Source of the DNA: CALARM01 sp036746235
GTDB taxonomy: Bacteria > Vulcanimicrobiota > SpSt-956 > JAKJGF01
Assembly: GCA_036746235.1 (NCBI GenBank)
Contig: DAIOEN010000010.1
Coordinates: 1 to 64,000 of the forward strand
Length of the DNA stretch: 64,000 nucleotides
Reading direction: 5' to 3'
Shown: positions 25,592 through 34,478 of the stretch, piece by piece
How positions within the stretch are numbered: the stretch's first letter is position 1
How the letters are laid out: each line of letters begins with the position of its first letter
Notes under the pieces: model-generated
The model's database searches: none
What the model saw: only the letters and a program-made list of their open reading frames with translations
Told to the model about the DNA's origin: nothing
Translations under genes and position numbers: made by a program

Positions 25592-25936
25592 TCATGAAAA
25601 ATCTTCGATTTTTTTCAATAAAACCATGGGGTCAAAAGGTTTTTCCAGGTAATCGTCAAAACCGCGTTCTTTTATTTCCGAAAGAGGCATTTTTTGAGCG
25701 CTCATAGCTATAACAGGTACAGTTTCAGAAAAGGTTTTTATTTCCTCTAAAGCTTCATAACCATTAAGGCCGGGCAATGTTAAATCCATAAAAATGACAT
25801 CAGGTTTTTCTTCTTTTGCCATTTTTACTCCTGTAGCGCCATCTTTAGCAACAATCAGGTTATACCCGTCGAGCATGAGGCACATCATTTTCACAAGCAT
25901 AGGTTCATCTTCTACAATCAATATTTTTTTATTCAA
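25592..25936 (-). CDS. Single-domain response regulator (receiver only)
   Basis: 114 aa, a CheY-like receiver with no output domain. ILIVEDEP carries the acidic pocket; the phospho-acceptor aspartate is in VIFMDLTLPG, followed by the conserved Ser/Thr (AMS) and the lysine in LEKPFDP. I place the start at TTG 25936, eight bases after AGGAG. The longer ATG frame translates a heptamer array (ITHHALCITHYD). No cognate kinase is in the window; the partner is unknown. Confidence 0.87.
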   Translation of the reverse strand: MNKKILIVEDEPMLVKMMCLMLDGYNLIVAKDGATGVKMAKEEKPDVIFMDLTLPGLNGYEALEEIKTFSETVPVIAMSAQKMPLSEIKERGFDDYLEKPFDPMVLLKKIEDFS

Positions 25937-25957
25937 CAAAATCTCTCCTGAATTTGT

Positions 25958-26065
25958 ATCGTAATGCGTAATGCATAATGCGTGATGCGTGATGCGTATT
26001 TTCACCGGTACCGGGCGACCACAGGGGGTCGCCCCTACGACTCACGATTCACCGGTCACTGCTCA
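25958..26065. repeat. Composite array with heptamers and GGGGCGACC-type inverted repeat
   Basis: GTAATGC/GTGATGC heptamers (25958-25997), then an imperfect inverted repeat with GGGCGACC and GGTCGCCC arms (26013-26032), then TCACTGC heptamers (26050-26065). It starts 22 bp upstream of the response regulator start. Confidence 0.85.
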
Positions 26066-26069
26066 CTGA

Positions 26070-26984
26070 TTAATATCCCCAGCCTTTAAGTATTTTCTCG
26101 CTGCTGCGCCATTTTTCTTTTACTTTAACAGTAAGTTCAAGATAAACTTTTGTTTTCAGAGTTTCTTCAATAGATTCTCTGGCCATAGAGCCTATATTTT
26201 TCAGCATAGCTCCTTTTTTACCTATTAAAATACCTTTCTGACTGTCTTTTTCAACATATATAATAGCAGATATAAAAAGAAGTTCACCTTCTTTTTTTTC
26301 TGTAATTTCAGTAACCCTAACTGCTACGGAATAGGGCACTTCCTGATGTGTGACAAGAAGGATTTTTTCTCTTATCAACTCGGAAATAATAAAATCTTCT
26401 TCCTGATCTCTTATATCTTCAGGAGGATAATAGGCAGGCCCCGGAGACAGTACTTTATATATTTCATTCAGAAGTACATCGCAGTTATCCCCTTTAAGTG
26501 CAGAGAGAGGTATAATTTCTTTAAAAGAGAATTTATCTTTATAATAATCTATTAAAGTCAGGACTTTTGACCTATCTTCAAGAAGATCTACTTTATTAAG
26601 AAGTAAAAATACAGGTTTTACTTCTTCTTTTCCTGGCATCTTCAGATTGGAAGAAAGCCATCGAAGCACAAATTTATCTTCAGGCCCTGTTTCTTCTGTC
26701 GCATCTACAAGAAGCAAAACAAGATCAACTCCGTCAATAGCTTCTGTGATATGGCGTGACATTCTCTTTCCCAGAAGGTCTTTTCCCCTGTGTAATCCCG
26801 GTGTATCAATGAAAACAATCTGCATTTTTTCAGTAGTAAGTATGGCTTTGATATTATCTCTCGTAGTCTGAGGCTTTGAAGTAACGATTGATACTTTACT
26901 TCCTATAAGATTATTTAATAAAGTAGATTTTCCGACATTGGGAAGACCTACGATTGTAAGAAAACCGGATTTAAATTCGTCCAT
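26070..26984 (-). CDS. era: GTPase Era
   Basis: 304 aa from the ATG at 26984, with AAAGGA upstream. G1 is GLPNVGKST, G3 is IDTPGLH, G4 is LNKVD; the C-terminal KH domain contains GILIGKKGAMLKNIG. It binds 16S rRNA near its 3' end and couples 30S assembly to GTP hydrolysis. The 28-residue longer frame covers a hairpin repeat and is unlikely. Confidence 0.95.
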   Translation of the reverse strand: MDEFKSGFLTIVGLPNVGKSTLLNNLIGSKVSIVTSKPQTTRDNIKAILTTEKMQIVFIDTPGLHRGKDLLGKRMSRHITEAIDGVDLVLLLVDATEETGPEDKFVLRWLSSNLKMPGKEEVKPVFLLLNKVDLLEDRSKVLTLIDYYKDKFSFKEIIPLSALKGDNCDVLLNEIYKVLSPGPAYYPPEDIRDQEEDFIISELIREKILLVTHQEVPYSVAVRVTEITEKKEGELLFISAIIYVEKDSQKGILIGKKGAMLKNIGSMARESIEETLKTKVYLELTVKVKEKWRSSEKILKGWGY

Positions 26985-27022
26985 ATAATTCCTTTCGATA
27001 ATAAAGTTTAAAGTTATCCTGC

Positions 27023-27047
27023 AGTGGCGAGGCAATGCCTCGCCACT
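27023..27047. repeat. GTGGCGAGGC hairpin repeat
   Basis: A perfect 11-bp stem (27023-27033 with 27037-27047) and a 3-base loop. No T-run follows on either strand, so it looks like a dispersed REP-type hairpin between the lptA-like gene and era rather than a terminator. Confidence 0.8.
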
Positions 27048-27060
27048 ACTATAAACTATT

Positions 27061-27897
27061 TCATTCAAGTTTATTCTTATCCACTACAAAATCACCTTTC
27101 ACGTTTCCTTCTCCTTCAACTGTTTCTTCTTTTACGTGCAGGGTCATTTTGTCACATGTCATCCACGAACCGTCATCTCTTTCGAGTTTCACATTATTTT
27201 CCATCAAAATAGTCTGGGGGTCTTCCGTATAGGTAGCCTTATCACAGGATACATGTTTATCACCCTGGTCTACCCTGACCTTTCCGGAAGCGGTGCCTTT
27301 TCTGGGTTTTTCCCAGAAAAACTCAAGGGAATCACAGTAAAGATTAACAGGACCACCTTTAATAGGCTGATCTCCCTTTTTATTTTTCTCCTGAACTATA
27401 TGAACATTTCCTTCCCATATACCTCTTTTTTCTTCATAATAAACAGTTACCTTATCAGATGTAATGATTGTCCCCGGTCTGGTAAATTTTACATTTTTAT
27501 TTGCATATGCTTCTTTCGTTTTAGAATTATAAACAGCTTCATCAGAGGTAAGAAGGCCATCTTTCTGCTGAATATTTACATTTCCCCAGAAGCGGAACAT
27601 TTTCTTATTATCGTCGCCTGAGAGATTGTCAGAAGATATCTGAACACGGGACTTTTCTTCACCGTCCCTGACAGACGAAGAAGGCGGCCCTGCAGGAGGC
27701 GGAGCAGAAGGAACGGCAGGAGGTGTGGCAGGAGGAACTACAGAAGGCGGAGCAGAAGGAACTGCAGAAGGCAGAGCAGAAGGAACTGCAGAAGGCGGAG
27801 CAGACTGTCCCTGAGATAAAGCTATATTCAAAGAAAGAAAAATAATAAAAGCAAGAAAAAAAAATAAACTTAAAAGGTTTTTTCTATATAGATACAA
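27061..27897 (-). CDS. LptA/OstA-like periplasmic protein
   Basis: 278 aa. A signal peptide (LLSLFFFLAFIIFLSLNIALSQ) is followed by an Ala/Pro/Ser-rich linker (about residues 31-70) and an OstA beta-jellyroll of repeated strands (MFRFWGNVNIQQKDGLLTS, GIWEGNVHIVQE, TASGKVRVDQGD, EGEGNVKGDFVVDK). LptA bridges LPS transport from inner to outer membrane. The linker and the lack of a neighbouring lptB/lptC make an exact lptA assignment less sure. Confidence 0.82.
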   Translation of the reverse strand: MYLYRKNLLSLFFFLAFIIFLSLNIALSQGQSAPPSAVPSALPSAVPSAPPSVVPPATPPAVPSAPPPAGPPSSSVRDGEEKSRVQISSDNLSGDDNKKMFRFWGNVNIQQKDGLLTSDEAVYNSKTKEAYANKNVKFTRPGTIITSDKVTVYYEEKRGIWEGNVHIVQEKNKKGDQPIKGGPVNLYCDSLEFFWEKPRKGTASGKVRVDQGDKHVSCDKATYTEDPQTILMENNVKLERDDGSWMTCDKMTLHVKEETVEGEGNVKGDFVVDKNKLE

Positions 27898-27920
27898 TAG
27901 ACTTTACTCCTAACATAATT

Positions 27921-27955
27921 TCGTGACGCGTGACGCGTGACGCGTGACGCGAGGA
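27921..27955. repeat. GTGACGC heptamer array
   Basis: Four tandem GTGACGC units ending CGAGG, 24 bp upstream of the lptA-like start. Confidence 0.92.
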
Positions 27956-28030
27956 TTGACCGTAAACAGGAAGAAATTCGATAAGAAATATATAAATCCT
28001 TGCCGGTAATAAATATTCCTCACCTATTTA

Positions 28031-28079
28031 TATGAGAATCGTCACAGGTAACGCGTGACGGGAGGAACGAATTCTCATA
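28031..28079. repeat. Nested inverted repeat
   Basis: TATGAGAAT (28031-28039) pairs with ATTCTCATA (28071-28079), and inside it CGTCAC (28040-28045) pairs with GTGACG (28055-28060). A heptamer-like unit has become the inner stem of a larger hairpin. Confidence 0.7.
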
Positions 28080-28425
28080 CTTCGTTGTTAGTAGAAATTT
28101 CTCCTGATTGCACCAGGCCAATTCTTTATAAATTTCTAATTATTTTTTTGCAATTTTTATGCCAAAAAAAATCATCTCCTGAAATTAAGGAATAAAAATT
28201 AAGTACCTCTTCTTCATATATATTTGTTGAACCCGTTACGATTATCAGAATCAGTTATTTAATTCTCATTCCCCGTAGAGATGACCGACACACCGCAAAA
28301 TATTCCTTATACAAGGATTAAAGGTGTTAAGAGTGACTAACCCCAGCTTAAGTATTAAATAAGGCAGAAGTTTAAACGACCCTTATTCAAGGATAATCTG
28401 ATAAAATCTCTTCACACTTCACTAT

Positions 28426-29775
28426 TCACGACTTTATATATTCCCGTAAATAATCTTCTGCTTTTTTCAATTGAATATCTTCTTTTTCACCGATTTTGCT
28501 GGAATCCATTTCCACTTTAATATCAGGCTCCAGACCTTTTTTATCTATATTCTTTCTATCAGGTGTCATATAATAAGCAGTAGTAATCTTTATAGCTCCA
28601 CCGCCTCTGTCCAGTTCATAGATGGTCTGAACTTTACCTTTTCCAAAGGTTTTTACACCGATAATGACAGCTCTCTTAGAATCCTGAAGTGCTCCTGCAG
28701 TTATCTCAGAGGCACTGGCACTGGATTCATTCACAAGAACTGCCAGAGGTACAGATTTATGTACCGATCCATATGTATTGTAGGCATTTTCCTCTTTCCT
28801 GCTCTTTATATAAACAACTACGGAATTGGGGGGCATAAATTTGCTGCAAACATCGAGGGCTGCAACGACATAGCCTCCTCCGTTATTTCTCAAATCCAGG
28901 ATATATCCTTTTGCGCCGGACTTTTCCAGTTCTTTAAGTGTTTCTTCCAGTTCTTTGTTAGTCTCTTCCCCGAAAACACTTAATTTTATATAACCTATTT
29001 TATCCTCTGTCATAGAACTTTCCACACTGCTCACATGAATTTTATCCCTTACAATCTCAACATCCAGAAGTGCATCCAGGTCTTTCCTTTTTATAAAGAG
29101 ATGTACAACAGAGCCCCTGGGACCTCTGAGCAGATCTATAACTTCATCAATAGAAAGTCCCTTTGTGGATATACTGTCAATTTTAACGACTATATCACCT
29201 TTTTTAATACCTGCTCTTTCAGCAGGAGTATTCTTCATAGGTTCAACTACTGTAAGTTGATTTTCATTATTTTTATCAACTTCAATAAGAACTCCTATGC
29301 CATAAAAGTTTCCGCCCTTGAGGGAAGAATTAAACCTTTCATATTCATCTTCATCAAAATAAACTGTATAAGGGTCATTCAAACTGTCAATAAGTCCGTT
29401 TATAGCTGACCTTACAATATTGTCTCTCCCCACTTTTTCTCCGTAAATTTCCAGAATCTGAGAGAGATTTTTACGATAAACACATATCTGAACATCAACA
29501 TTATCATCGTAAGGCAATTCCAGGAGTTTAGATGCTTCGGCAGGAAGGATCTTCTTAAGTTCTTTCATGGAACCGGTCATCATAGATTTCACATCTATAT
29601 CCGATACAAATTCTTTCTTTACCAGATAAAAGATCTCATCTATAGAAGAAAGGGATAATTTCGGACTCTTTTTCTGTTCCTTCTGTTCCTGTGATGATGA
29701 CACATCAAATTTTACCACTGAAAAGAGGAATAAAAAAGTAATAGCCAATATAAAGAAATTTCTTTTTACAAGCAC
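28426..29775 (-). CDS. ctpA: C-terminal processing peptidase (CtpA, S41 family)
   Basis: 449 aa. Secretion signal (FFILAITFLFLFSVVKF), then a PDZ domain (YGIGVLIEV..., ERAGIKKGDIVVKIDSIST) and the tail-specific protease domain with LRNNGGGYV, the nucleophile serine in NESSASASEI and the general-base lysine in VKTFGKGKVQTI. It degrades or processes periplasmic proteins. GTG start with GGAGGAG nine bases upstream. Confidence 0.93.
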   Translation of the reverse strand: MLVKRNFFILAITFLFLFSVVKFDVSSSQEQKEQKKSPKLSLSSIDEIFYLVKKEFVSDIDVKSMMTGSMKELKKILPAEASKLLELPYDDNVDVQICVYRKNLSQILEIYGEKVGRDNIVRSAINGLIDSLNDPYTVYFDEDEYERFNSSLKGGNFYGIGVLIEVDKNNENQLTVVEPMKNTPAERAGIKKGDIVVKIDSISTKGLSIDEVIDLLRGPRGSVVHLFIKRKDLDALLDVEIVRDKIHVSSVESSMTEDKIGYIKLSVFGEETNKELEETLKELEKSGAKGYILDLRNNGGGYVVAALDVCSKFMPPNSVVVYIKSRKEENAYNTYGSVHKSVPLAVLVNESSASASEITAGALQDSKRAVIIGVKTFGKGKVQTIYELDRGGGAIKITTAYYMTPDRKNIDKKGLEPDIKVEMDSSKIGEKEDIQLKKAEDYLREYIKS

Positions 29776-29861
29776 TTCACAAAACTCCTCCCATAAAACT
29801 GGTCGGTTGTTATATTATAATTCATTTTTTAAGAAGGTTCAAGTACTATAATCAGGCATAA

Positions 29862-29885
29862 CACGTCACGCATGACGCCTGACGG
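29862..29885. repeat. Degenerate GTCACGC heptamer array
   Basis: About three imperfect units (ACACGTCACGCATGACGCC) between the ctpA start and the metallo-beta-lactamase gene stop. Confidence 0.75.
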
Positions 29886-29895
29886 GAGAAGGCAT

Positions 29896-30960
29896 TTACC
29901 TGTTTTTCCCTGAAATTTTCCCGGGCGACAGATTCCTGAAATGCGATGAAATAACAACTATTACAGGAATAGTCAGTTCTTTTTTTTTCATTATAAAAGA
30001 AAGTTTTTTATTTATTTCATCCCAGTTATATCTGGAAGATATGTGATATAAGACCAGGCTCTTTACCTGTGCGTCCTGGGCCACATTAATCGCTTCCTCA
30101 AGGGTTGAATGAATATCATATTTTCTCTCTTCATTATCAATAAAGCTTGCCTCATGCATAAGAACTTCTGCGCCCCTTACATCATCAGGACATACTGGCA
30201 TAGAATCTCCTACATAACTTAAAATAATATATTCATAATTCTCAGTAATAAAAGACTTTCCGGCATGATTTAAAATCATTTTAATCTGCTCATCTGACAT
30301 ATTACGTTTTTTCAATTCTTCAGTTAAATCTTCTCTCCTGAATTCTTTATTTAAGAGACACCTCAGGTGTTCCGTATTAACCTTCTTTTCTTCTAATTCT
30401 TCTAACAGTGGTTCTGTTATTTCTCCGTAGTCTTTAACAAGTCTAACGATTTCTGACTGAGGACATTCCAGAAATTTCTTTTTTAATCTTGATCTTTTCT
30501 CCAGAAGATTATAGCCAAGTGTAAGATGTCCCCTGGCATGATCTGTCGGGAAGCATCTTATAAATCTATTTTTAGCTTCAGAATCAAGATGTACTTCATC
30601 GTTTTTATCGAGAGGATGCCATGTAAGGTCATAAGTAAGATTATAGCAGCATTTTCTTATATAATCCTTTTGAAGCTCAATAAAATTATCATTTTTCGGA
30701 TAATATACTGCCAGAGGTTTTGTCTTATCACCCATGGCAGAATTTCTTGTAAGAACAATACCTGCGAGACCTCCTATATGATCATAGTGGCCATGGCTCA
30801 AAAAGACATTTTTTATGCCAAAAATCTTATTACCCAGCGTAGTGCTTACGCCTTCCCCTGCATCAAAAAGAAATCTCTCAGCTTTGTAGTAAAACCAGGT
30901 AGAATACATGGCTTTAGAATAACCTGTTAAATTATCTATAACATCATTGGCAAGACTCAT
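29896..30960 (-). CDS. Metallo-beta-lactamase-fold hydrolase (RNase Z-like)
   Basis: 354 aa. The zinc motif is H56-G-H58-Y-D60-H61, with preceding LFDAGEGVSTTL; later VGDSMPVCP, VLMHEASF and LVLYHISSRY supply the remaining ligands (D, H). The pattern follows the RNase Z/ElaC family, which cleaves the 3' trailer of pre-tRNA. The insert between about residues 160 and 230 is longer than usual, and the second zinc-ligand block is not fully canonical, so another MBL phosphodiesterase is possible. A heptamer array abuts the ATG and leaves no ribosome site. Confidence 0.78.
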   Translation of the reverse strand: MSLANDVIDNLTGYSKAMYSTWFYYKAERFLFDAGEGVSTTLGNKIFGIKNVFLSHGHYDHIGGLAGIVLTRNSAMGDKTKPLAVYYPKNDNFIELQKDYIRKCCYNLTYDLTWHPLDKNDEVHLDSEAKNRFIRCFPTDHARGHLTLGYNLLEKRSRLKKKFLECPQSEIVRLVKDYGEITEPLLEELEEKKVNTEHLRCLLNKEFRREDLTEELKKRNMSDEQIKMILNHAGKSFITENYEYIILSYVGDSMPVCPDDVRGAEVLMHEASFIDNEERKYDIHSTLEEAINVAQDAQVKSLVLYHISSRYNWDEINKKLSFIMKKKELTIPVIVVISSHFRNLSPGKISGKNR

Positions 30961-31087
30961 TTTCAGTTATCAGTGAGCAGTGAGCAGTGACCAGTGACCA
31001 GTTATCAGTGACCAGTTATCAGTTATATTACCATACACTGATTACCGTTCACTTCTCACTTTTCACTTTTCACTTTTCACTTTTCAC
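30961..31087. repeat. Heptamer arrays, CAGTGAC then TTTTCAC families
   Basis: CAGTGAG/CAGTGAC/CAGTTAT units (30965-31022) followed by five TTTTCAC units (31048-31087). It fills the whole spacer between the RNase Z-like start and the galE stop. Confidence 0.9.
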
Positions 31088-31090
31088 TGA

Positions 31091-32071
31091 TTAAATTTTC
31101 ACCATCTTTCTGTGCCAGTTCCAGGCAGTTTCTATTATATTGTAGATATCTTCAAAAGCCGGTTTCCAGCCGAGTTCTTTCTTTGCCCTCTCTGAACTGG
31201 CTATAAGAACAGGCGGATCTCCCGGTCTTCTTTCTATTTCTTTACAGGAAATATCCTTACCTGTTACTTTTCTTGCAACTTCTATTATTTCCTTCACAGA
31301 ATTACCTTTTCCTGTACCGAGATTATAAACAGAACTTTCTCCGCCTTCAGATAATTTCTTCAATGCAAGTATATGAGCCTCCGCAAGGTCCAGGATGTGT
31401 ATATAATCCCTTACACATGTTCCGTCTTCCGTTTCATAATCATTGCCGTATATTTTAATATTTTCCCTTACACCTGCCGCAGCATCAAGAACAAGCGGTA
31501 TAAGGTGCGTTTCAGGGGAATGATTTTCCCCTATTCTTCCTTTCGGATCTGCTCCTGCTGCATTGAAATATCTCAGAGATATATATTTCAATCCGTAAGC
31601 TCTGGCATAATCCCTGAGAATATGTTCGAAAACAAGTTTCGTATATCCGTAGGTATTTATAGGTTCAGTGGGATGTTCTTCTGTTATCGGAATATGAAGG
31701 GGATTACCGTAGGTGGCGGCACTGGATGAAAAAATAATCTGCTTCACACTGCATTCTACCATAGCTTTTAAAAGGTTAAGTCCGTTTACCACATTTTCAT
31801 AATAATATTTCTGAGGATTTTCCATAGATTCTCCTACATAGCATTTCGCCGCAAAGTGAACGACACTATCTATGGAATAACGTGTCATAGTATCTTTCAG
31901 ACAATCAATATCGGAAAGTTCTCCTTCTACAAACTCCCCTCCCAGGATTGCTTCCCTGTGTCCTTCCGAAAGATTATCATAGGTAACGGTATTATAAGCT
32001 TTATCCAGTAGTAAACTTACCGTATGAGAGCCTATATATCCTGCTCCTCCTGTTACAAGTATATTTTTCAA
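31091..32071 (-). CDS. galE: UDP-glucose 4-epimerase GalE
   Basis: 326 aa from a TTG start at 32071, with GGAG upstream; the longer frame is repeat-derived. The extended SDR motifs are VTGGAGYIGSHT (NAD binding), SSSAATYGNP with the catalytic Ser/Thr region, and Y-x3-K in YGYTKLVFEH. It interconverts UDP-glucose and UDP-galactose for surface polysaccharide, which suits the nearby glycosyltransferases. Confidence 0.94.
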   Translation of the reverse strand: MKNILVTGGAGYIGSHTVSLLLDKAYNTVTYDNLSEGHREAILGGEFVEGELSDIDCLKDTMTRYSIDSVVHFAAKCYVGESMENPQKYYYENVVNGLNLLKAMVECSVKQIIFSSSAATYGNPLHIPITEEHPTEPINTYGYTKLVFEHILRDYARAYGLKYISLRYFNAAGADPKGRIGENHSPETHLIPLVLDAAAGVRENIKIYGNDYETEDGTCVRDYIHILDLAEAHILALKKLSEGGESSVYNLGTGKGNSVKEIIEVARKVTGKDISCKEIERRPGDPPVLIASSERAKKELGWKPAFEDIYNIIETAWNWHRKMVKI

Positions 32072-32095
32072 ATATATTTCTCCTCTCTGTAAATC

Positions 32096-32117
32096 GTGAC
32101 GCGTGACGGGTGACGCG
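32096..32117. repeat. GTGACGC heptamer array
   Basis: Three units (CGTGACGCGTGACGGGTGACGC), 25 bp upstream of the galE start. Confidence 0.85.
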
Positions 32118-32170
32118 TAAAAATCTCGTCCCCTGTCTATACAATTTCTTTCATTACGCATTACGTTCCC

Positions 32171-33622
32171 TTAAAACGCTTCTCCTCCATGAGCCATGGA
32201 AAACTCCTGTAAAGATTGCATTTTAACTTCTCTTCCCGAATGTTTTATTGTATTTATATATTCACGGGAAAAATTTTTTCTCAGATAATTTGAATAGCTA
32301 TTTATAAAATCAAAGACAGAAAGTTTTATAGAATCGGCTATTGACGATATTTCTTCCCAGACAAATTCAGAACATACTACAGGAGTAAATAATTCTTCAT
32401 AATTCTTCCTGAACCTCTCTGTTTGATTTATATCAGATTTACTGTACGAATAATTACTTATTATGGAATAATCTTCATTAATTTCCATTTTATATTCTTC
32501 CTGTTTTTCCCAGAGCTGTGTTCCCGGATGAACTCCCAGGCGAAACATACTTATATTGTTAGTATAACGAAAAACTTCTTCAAAGGTTTTCTTAAAAAAC
32601 TGCAGATTATCTCCCGGAAGACCATAAATCAGATCGACAGTAAAAGGTCTCTTCATAAGCCCCAGTTTGAGAAATTCCTCTCTTTTTATGATTCTCCTGT
32701 TTATATTCTTTAAAGCCACAGGGTTCAAACTCTGTATGCCTATTTCCGAATAGATACCTGCAGACTTGTTTAAAAGGTCAATAAATTCTTCATCCATAAA
32801 ATGAATGGATTGAAACATAGTTATAAGTGTACCTTTATTACGATTGTTTATAAACTTTATAATCTCTAAAGCTCTTTTCTTATCAAAATTAACGGCAGAA
32901 TCTACAAACATAGAAATACTGGTCATATTTGTCAGCAAATAATCTATTTCTTTTTTAACCCTTTCGAGAGAAAAAAATCGGAGTTTTGTCATACCCCAGT
33001 GGCAGTAATCACATGAGAAAACACACCCTCTGGTAGTTTCAATCGGGTAAACATATCCTTTTTTTATCTTATATAAACCTGTAAGGTACGGAGACGGTAT
33101 AATATCAAGCTCATTACGTATCTCTTTCGGAGGATTTGATATAACAGAGCCGTCTTTTCTGAATATAATCCCTTTTATCTCCTCCAGGTTACTGCCGGGA
33201 TGAACGGCATATCTTATAAGATCGGCAAAAATCTCTTCTCCTTCTCCCCTGACCAGTATATCAATAAAAGGATGGCTGGCAAGTAATTCTTCCGGCTTAT
33301 ACATAATCTGAGGGCCGCCGAATATTATTTTTATATCAGGGAAGCGCTCTTTTATCATGGAAGACAGAGACAGGATACGCTTCATATTCCATATATAACA
33401 TCCAAATCCGGCAATTTTAACATCTCTGTCTCTTATAAGATCTGTTATCTCTTTATTCTGCATCTCCTGTTCCGGAACTGATACGGAACAGTTAAAACAT
33501 TTAACAGAAATATTTACCGGTAAATTATCTTTCAATACATATGCTTTCAAACAGTAAAGACTGTAAGCGGCATATTCAAGATATATATTTTCCGCAGAAA
33601 ATGTTAAAAGTAAAATTTCCAT
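32171..33622 (-). CDS. B12-binding-domain radical SAM protein
   Basis: 483 aa from the ATG at 33622, with GAGGAT upstream. The N-terminal Rossmann-like cobalamin-binding domain (ILLLTFSAENIYLEYAAYSL, IKIIFGGPQIMYKPEELLA) is followed by the radical SAM barrel with C-x3-C-x2-C in TTRGCVFSCDYCHWG. These proteins use S-adenosylmethionine radicals, often for methyl transfer or ring chemistry on lipids and tetrapyrroles (BchE/HpnR-like). The substrate is not evident from context. Confidence 0.88.
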   Translation of the reverse strand: MEILLLTFSAENIYLEYAAYSLYCLKAYVLKDNLPVNISVKCFNCSVSVPEQEMQNKEITDLIRDRDVKIAGFGCYIWNMKRILSLSSMIKERFPDIKIIFGGPQIMYKPEELLASHPFIDILVRGEGEEIFADLIRYAVHPGSNLEEIKGIIFRKDGSVISNPPKEIRNELDIIPSPYLTGLYKIKKGYVYPIETTRGCVFSCDYCHWGMTKLRFFSLERVKKEIDYLLTNMTSISMFVDSAVNFDKKRALEIIKFINNRNKGTLITMFQSIHFMDEEFIDLLNKSAGIYSEIGIQSLNPVALKNINRRIIKREEFLKLGLMKRPFTVDLIYGLPGDNLQFFKKTFEEVFRYTNNISMFRLGVHPGTQLWEKQEEYKMEINEDYSIISNYSYSKSDINQTERFRKNYEELFTPVVCSEFVWEEISSIADSIKLSVFDFINSYSNYLRKNFSREYINTIKHSGREVKMQSLQEFSMAHGGEAF

Positions 33623-33689
33623 AAATTGAAATATCCTCAGATATTTATATGAAAAGGATGAAGCCTTATGCTTCACTGTCTGTTAATTT

Positions 33690-34478
33690 TCATATCTTAT
33701 TATGACCGCTCCGGTCATGACCGTTAGATAGTACCGGGATTAATTCAGATAACAGTTTATTATTCGCAGCTATTATGGAAGATCCTTTTTTTATCTGCCG
33801 GCCATAAAAATCTGTCACTTTTCCACCACCTTCTTCCACCATAAGGATACCTGCAGCCACATCCCAGTAATTAAAAGACTCCATCCAGAATCCGTCATAT
33901 TTTCCTGAAGCAATATAAGCAAGAGACATGGCAACAGAGCCTGACACACGGACAACTCTGGTTATTTCATATACTTTATTAAATAGTTCCATAGATTTCT
34001 GAAAATTTTTGCCTCTGTAATAGTAATCACCGGTAGAAAAAATTGATTTTACCATATCATCGTGAGAGGAAACTTTGACAGACTTACCGTTAAGAAACAC
34101 TCCTTTCCCTTTTGCACAATAAAAAAATTCTTCTGTTACAGGATTATAAATGCCGGAGTGAGTAAGAATACCATCTTCTTCAAGGGCAATGGATACGGCA
34201 AAAAAAGGAATTCCTGAGGCGAAATTTGTAGTTCCGTCAAGAGGATCTATAATCCATTTTTTGCGATTATTTTCAATATCCTCTCCCGATTCTTCTGCAA
34301 TTATATCACTCTCAGGAAAAGATTTCTTTATAGTATTTATTATATAATTCTCCGATTCGATATCAGCCTGAGTAACAAATCCTGCGTCCACTTTTTCATG
34401 TTGATTTAAATCTTTTCCAAAATATTTTAATAATATATTGCCTGATGTTTTACATAAATCAGCAATAAAATTTTCCAT
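33690..34478 (-). CDS. Inositol monophosphatase-family phosphatase
   Basis: 262 aa. Metal site residues are in IIAEESGED, IDPLDGTTNFASG and, near the end, FNYWDVAAGILMVEEGGG. This is the IMPase/FBPase superfamily, dephosphorylating inositol-1-phosphate or a related sugar phosphate. Bacterial SuhB homologues also bind the transcription machinery; nothing here distinguishes that role. Confidence 0.93.
   Translation of the reverse strand: MENFIADLCKTSGNILLKYFGKDLNQHEKVDAGFVTQADIESENYIINTIKKSFPESDIIAEESGEDIENNRKKWIIDPLDGTTNFASGIPFFAVSIALEEDGILTHSGIYNPVTEEFFYCAKGKGVFLNGKSVKVSSHDDMVKSIFSTGDYYYRGKNFQKSMELFNKVYEITRVVRVSGSVAMSLAYIASGKYDGFWMESFNYWDVAAGILMVEEGGGKVTDFYGRQIKKGSSIIAANNKLLSELIPVLSNGHDRSGHNKI

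Larger units (their letters stand above)
27898..28425. other. 528-bp intergenic region upstream of the lptA-like gene
   Basis: Contains a heptamer array (27921-27955), a nested hairpin (28031-28079) and about 340 bp of AT-rich sequence with the near-direct repeat CTTATACAAGGAT (28308-28320) and CTTATTCAAGGAT (28382-28394). No credible coding frame or tRNA seen. Any promoter for the lptA-like gene should be here, but I cannot name it. Confidence 0.5.

Noticed and set aside
27023..27047. GTGGCGAGGC hairpin as the lptA-like terminator
   Set aside because: It lies downstream of the gene end but no T-run follows it, so a dispersed repeat is more likely.
930..32117. Heptamer arrays as CRISPR repeats
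   Set aside because: The units are 7 bp, tandem and without unique spacers, so they are not CRISPR arrays.
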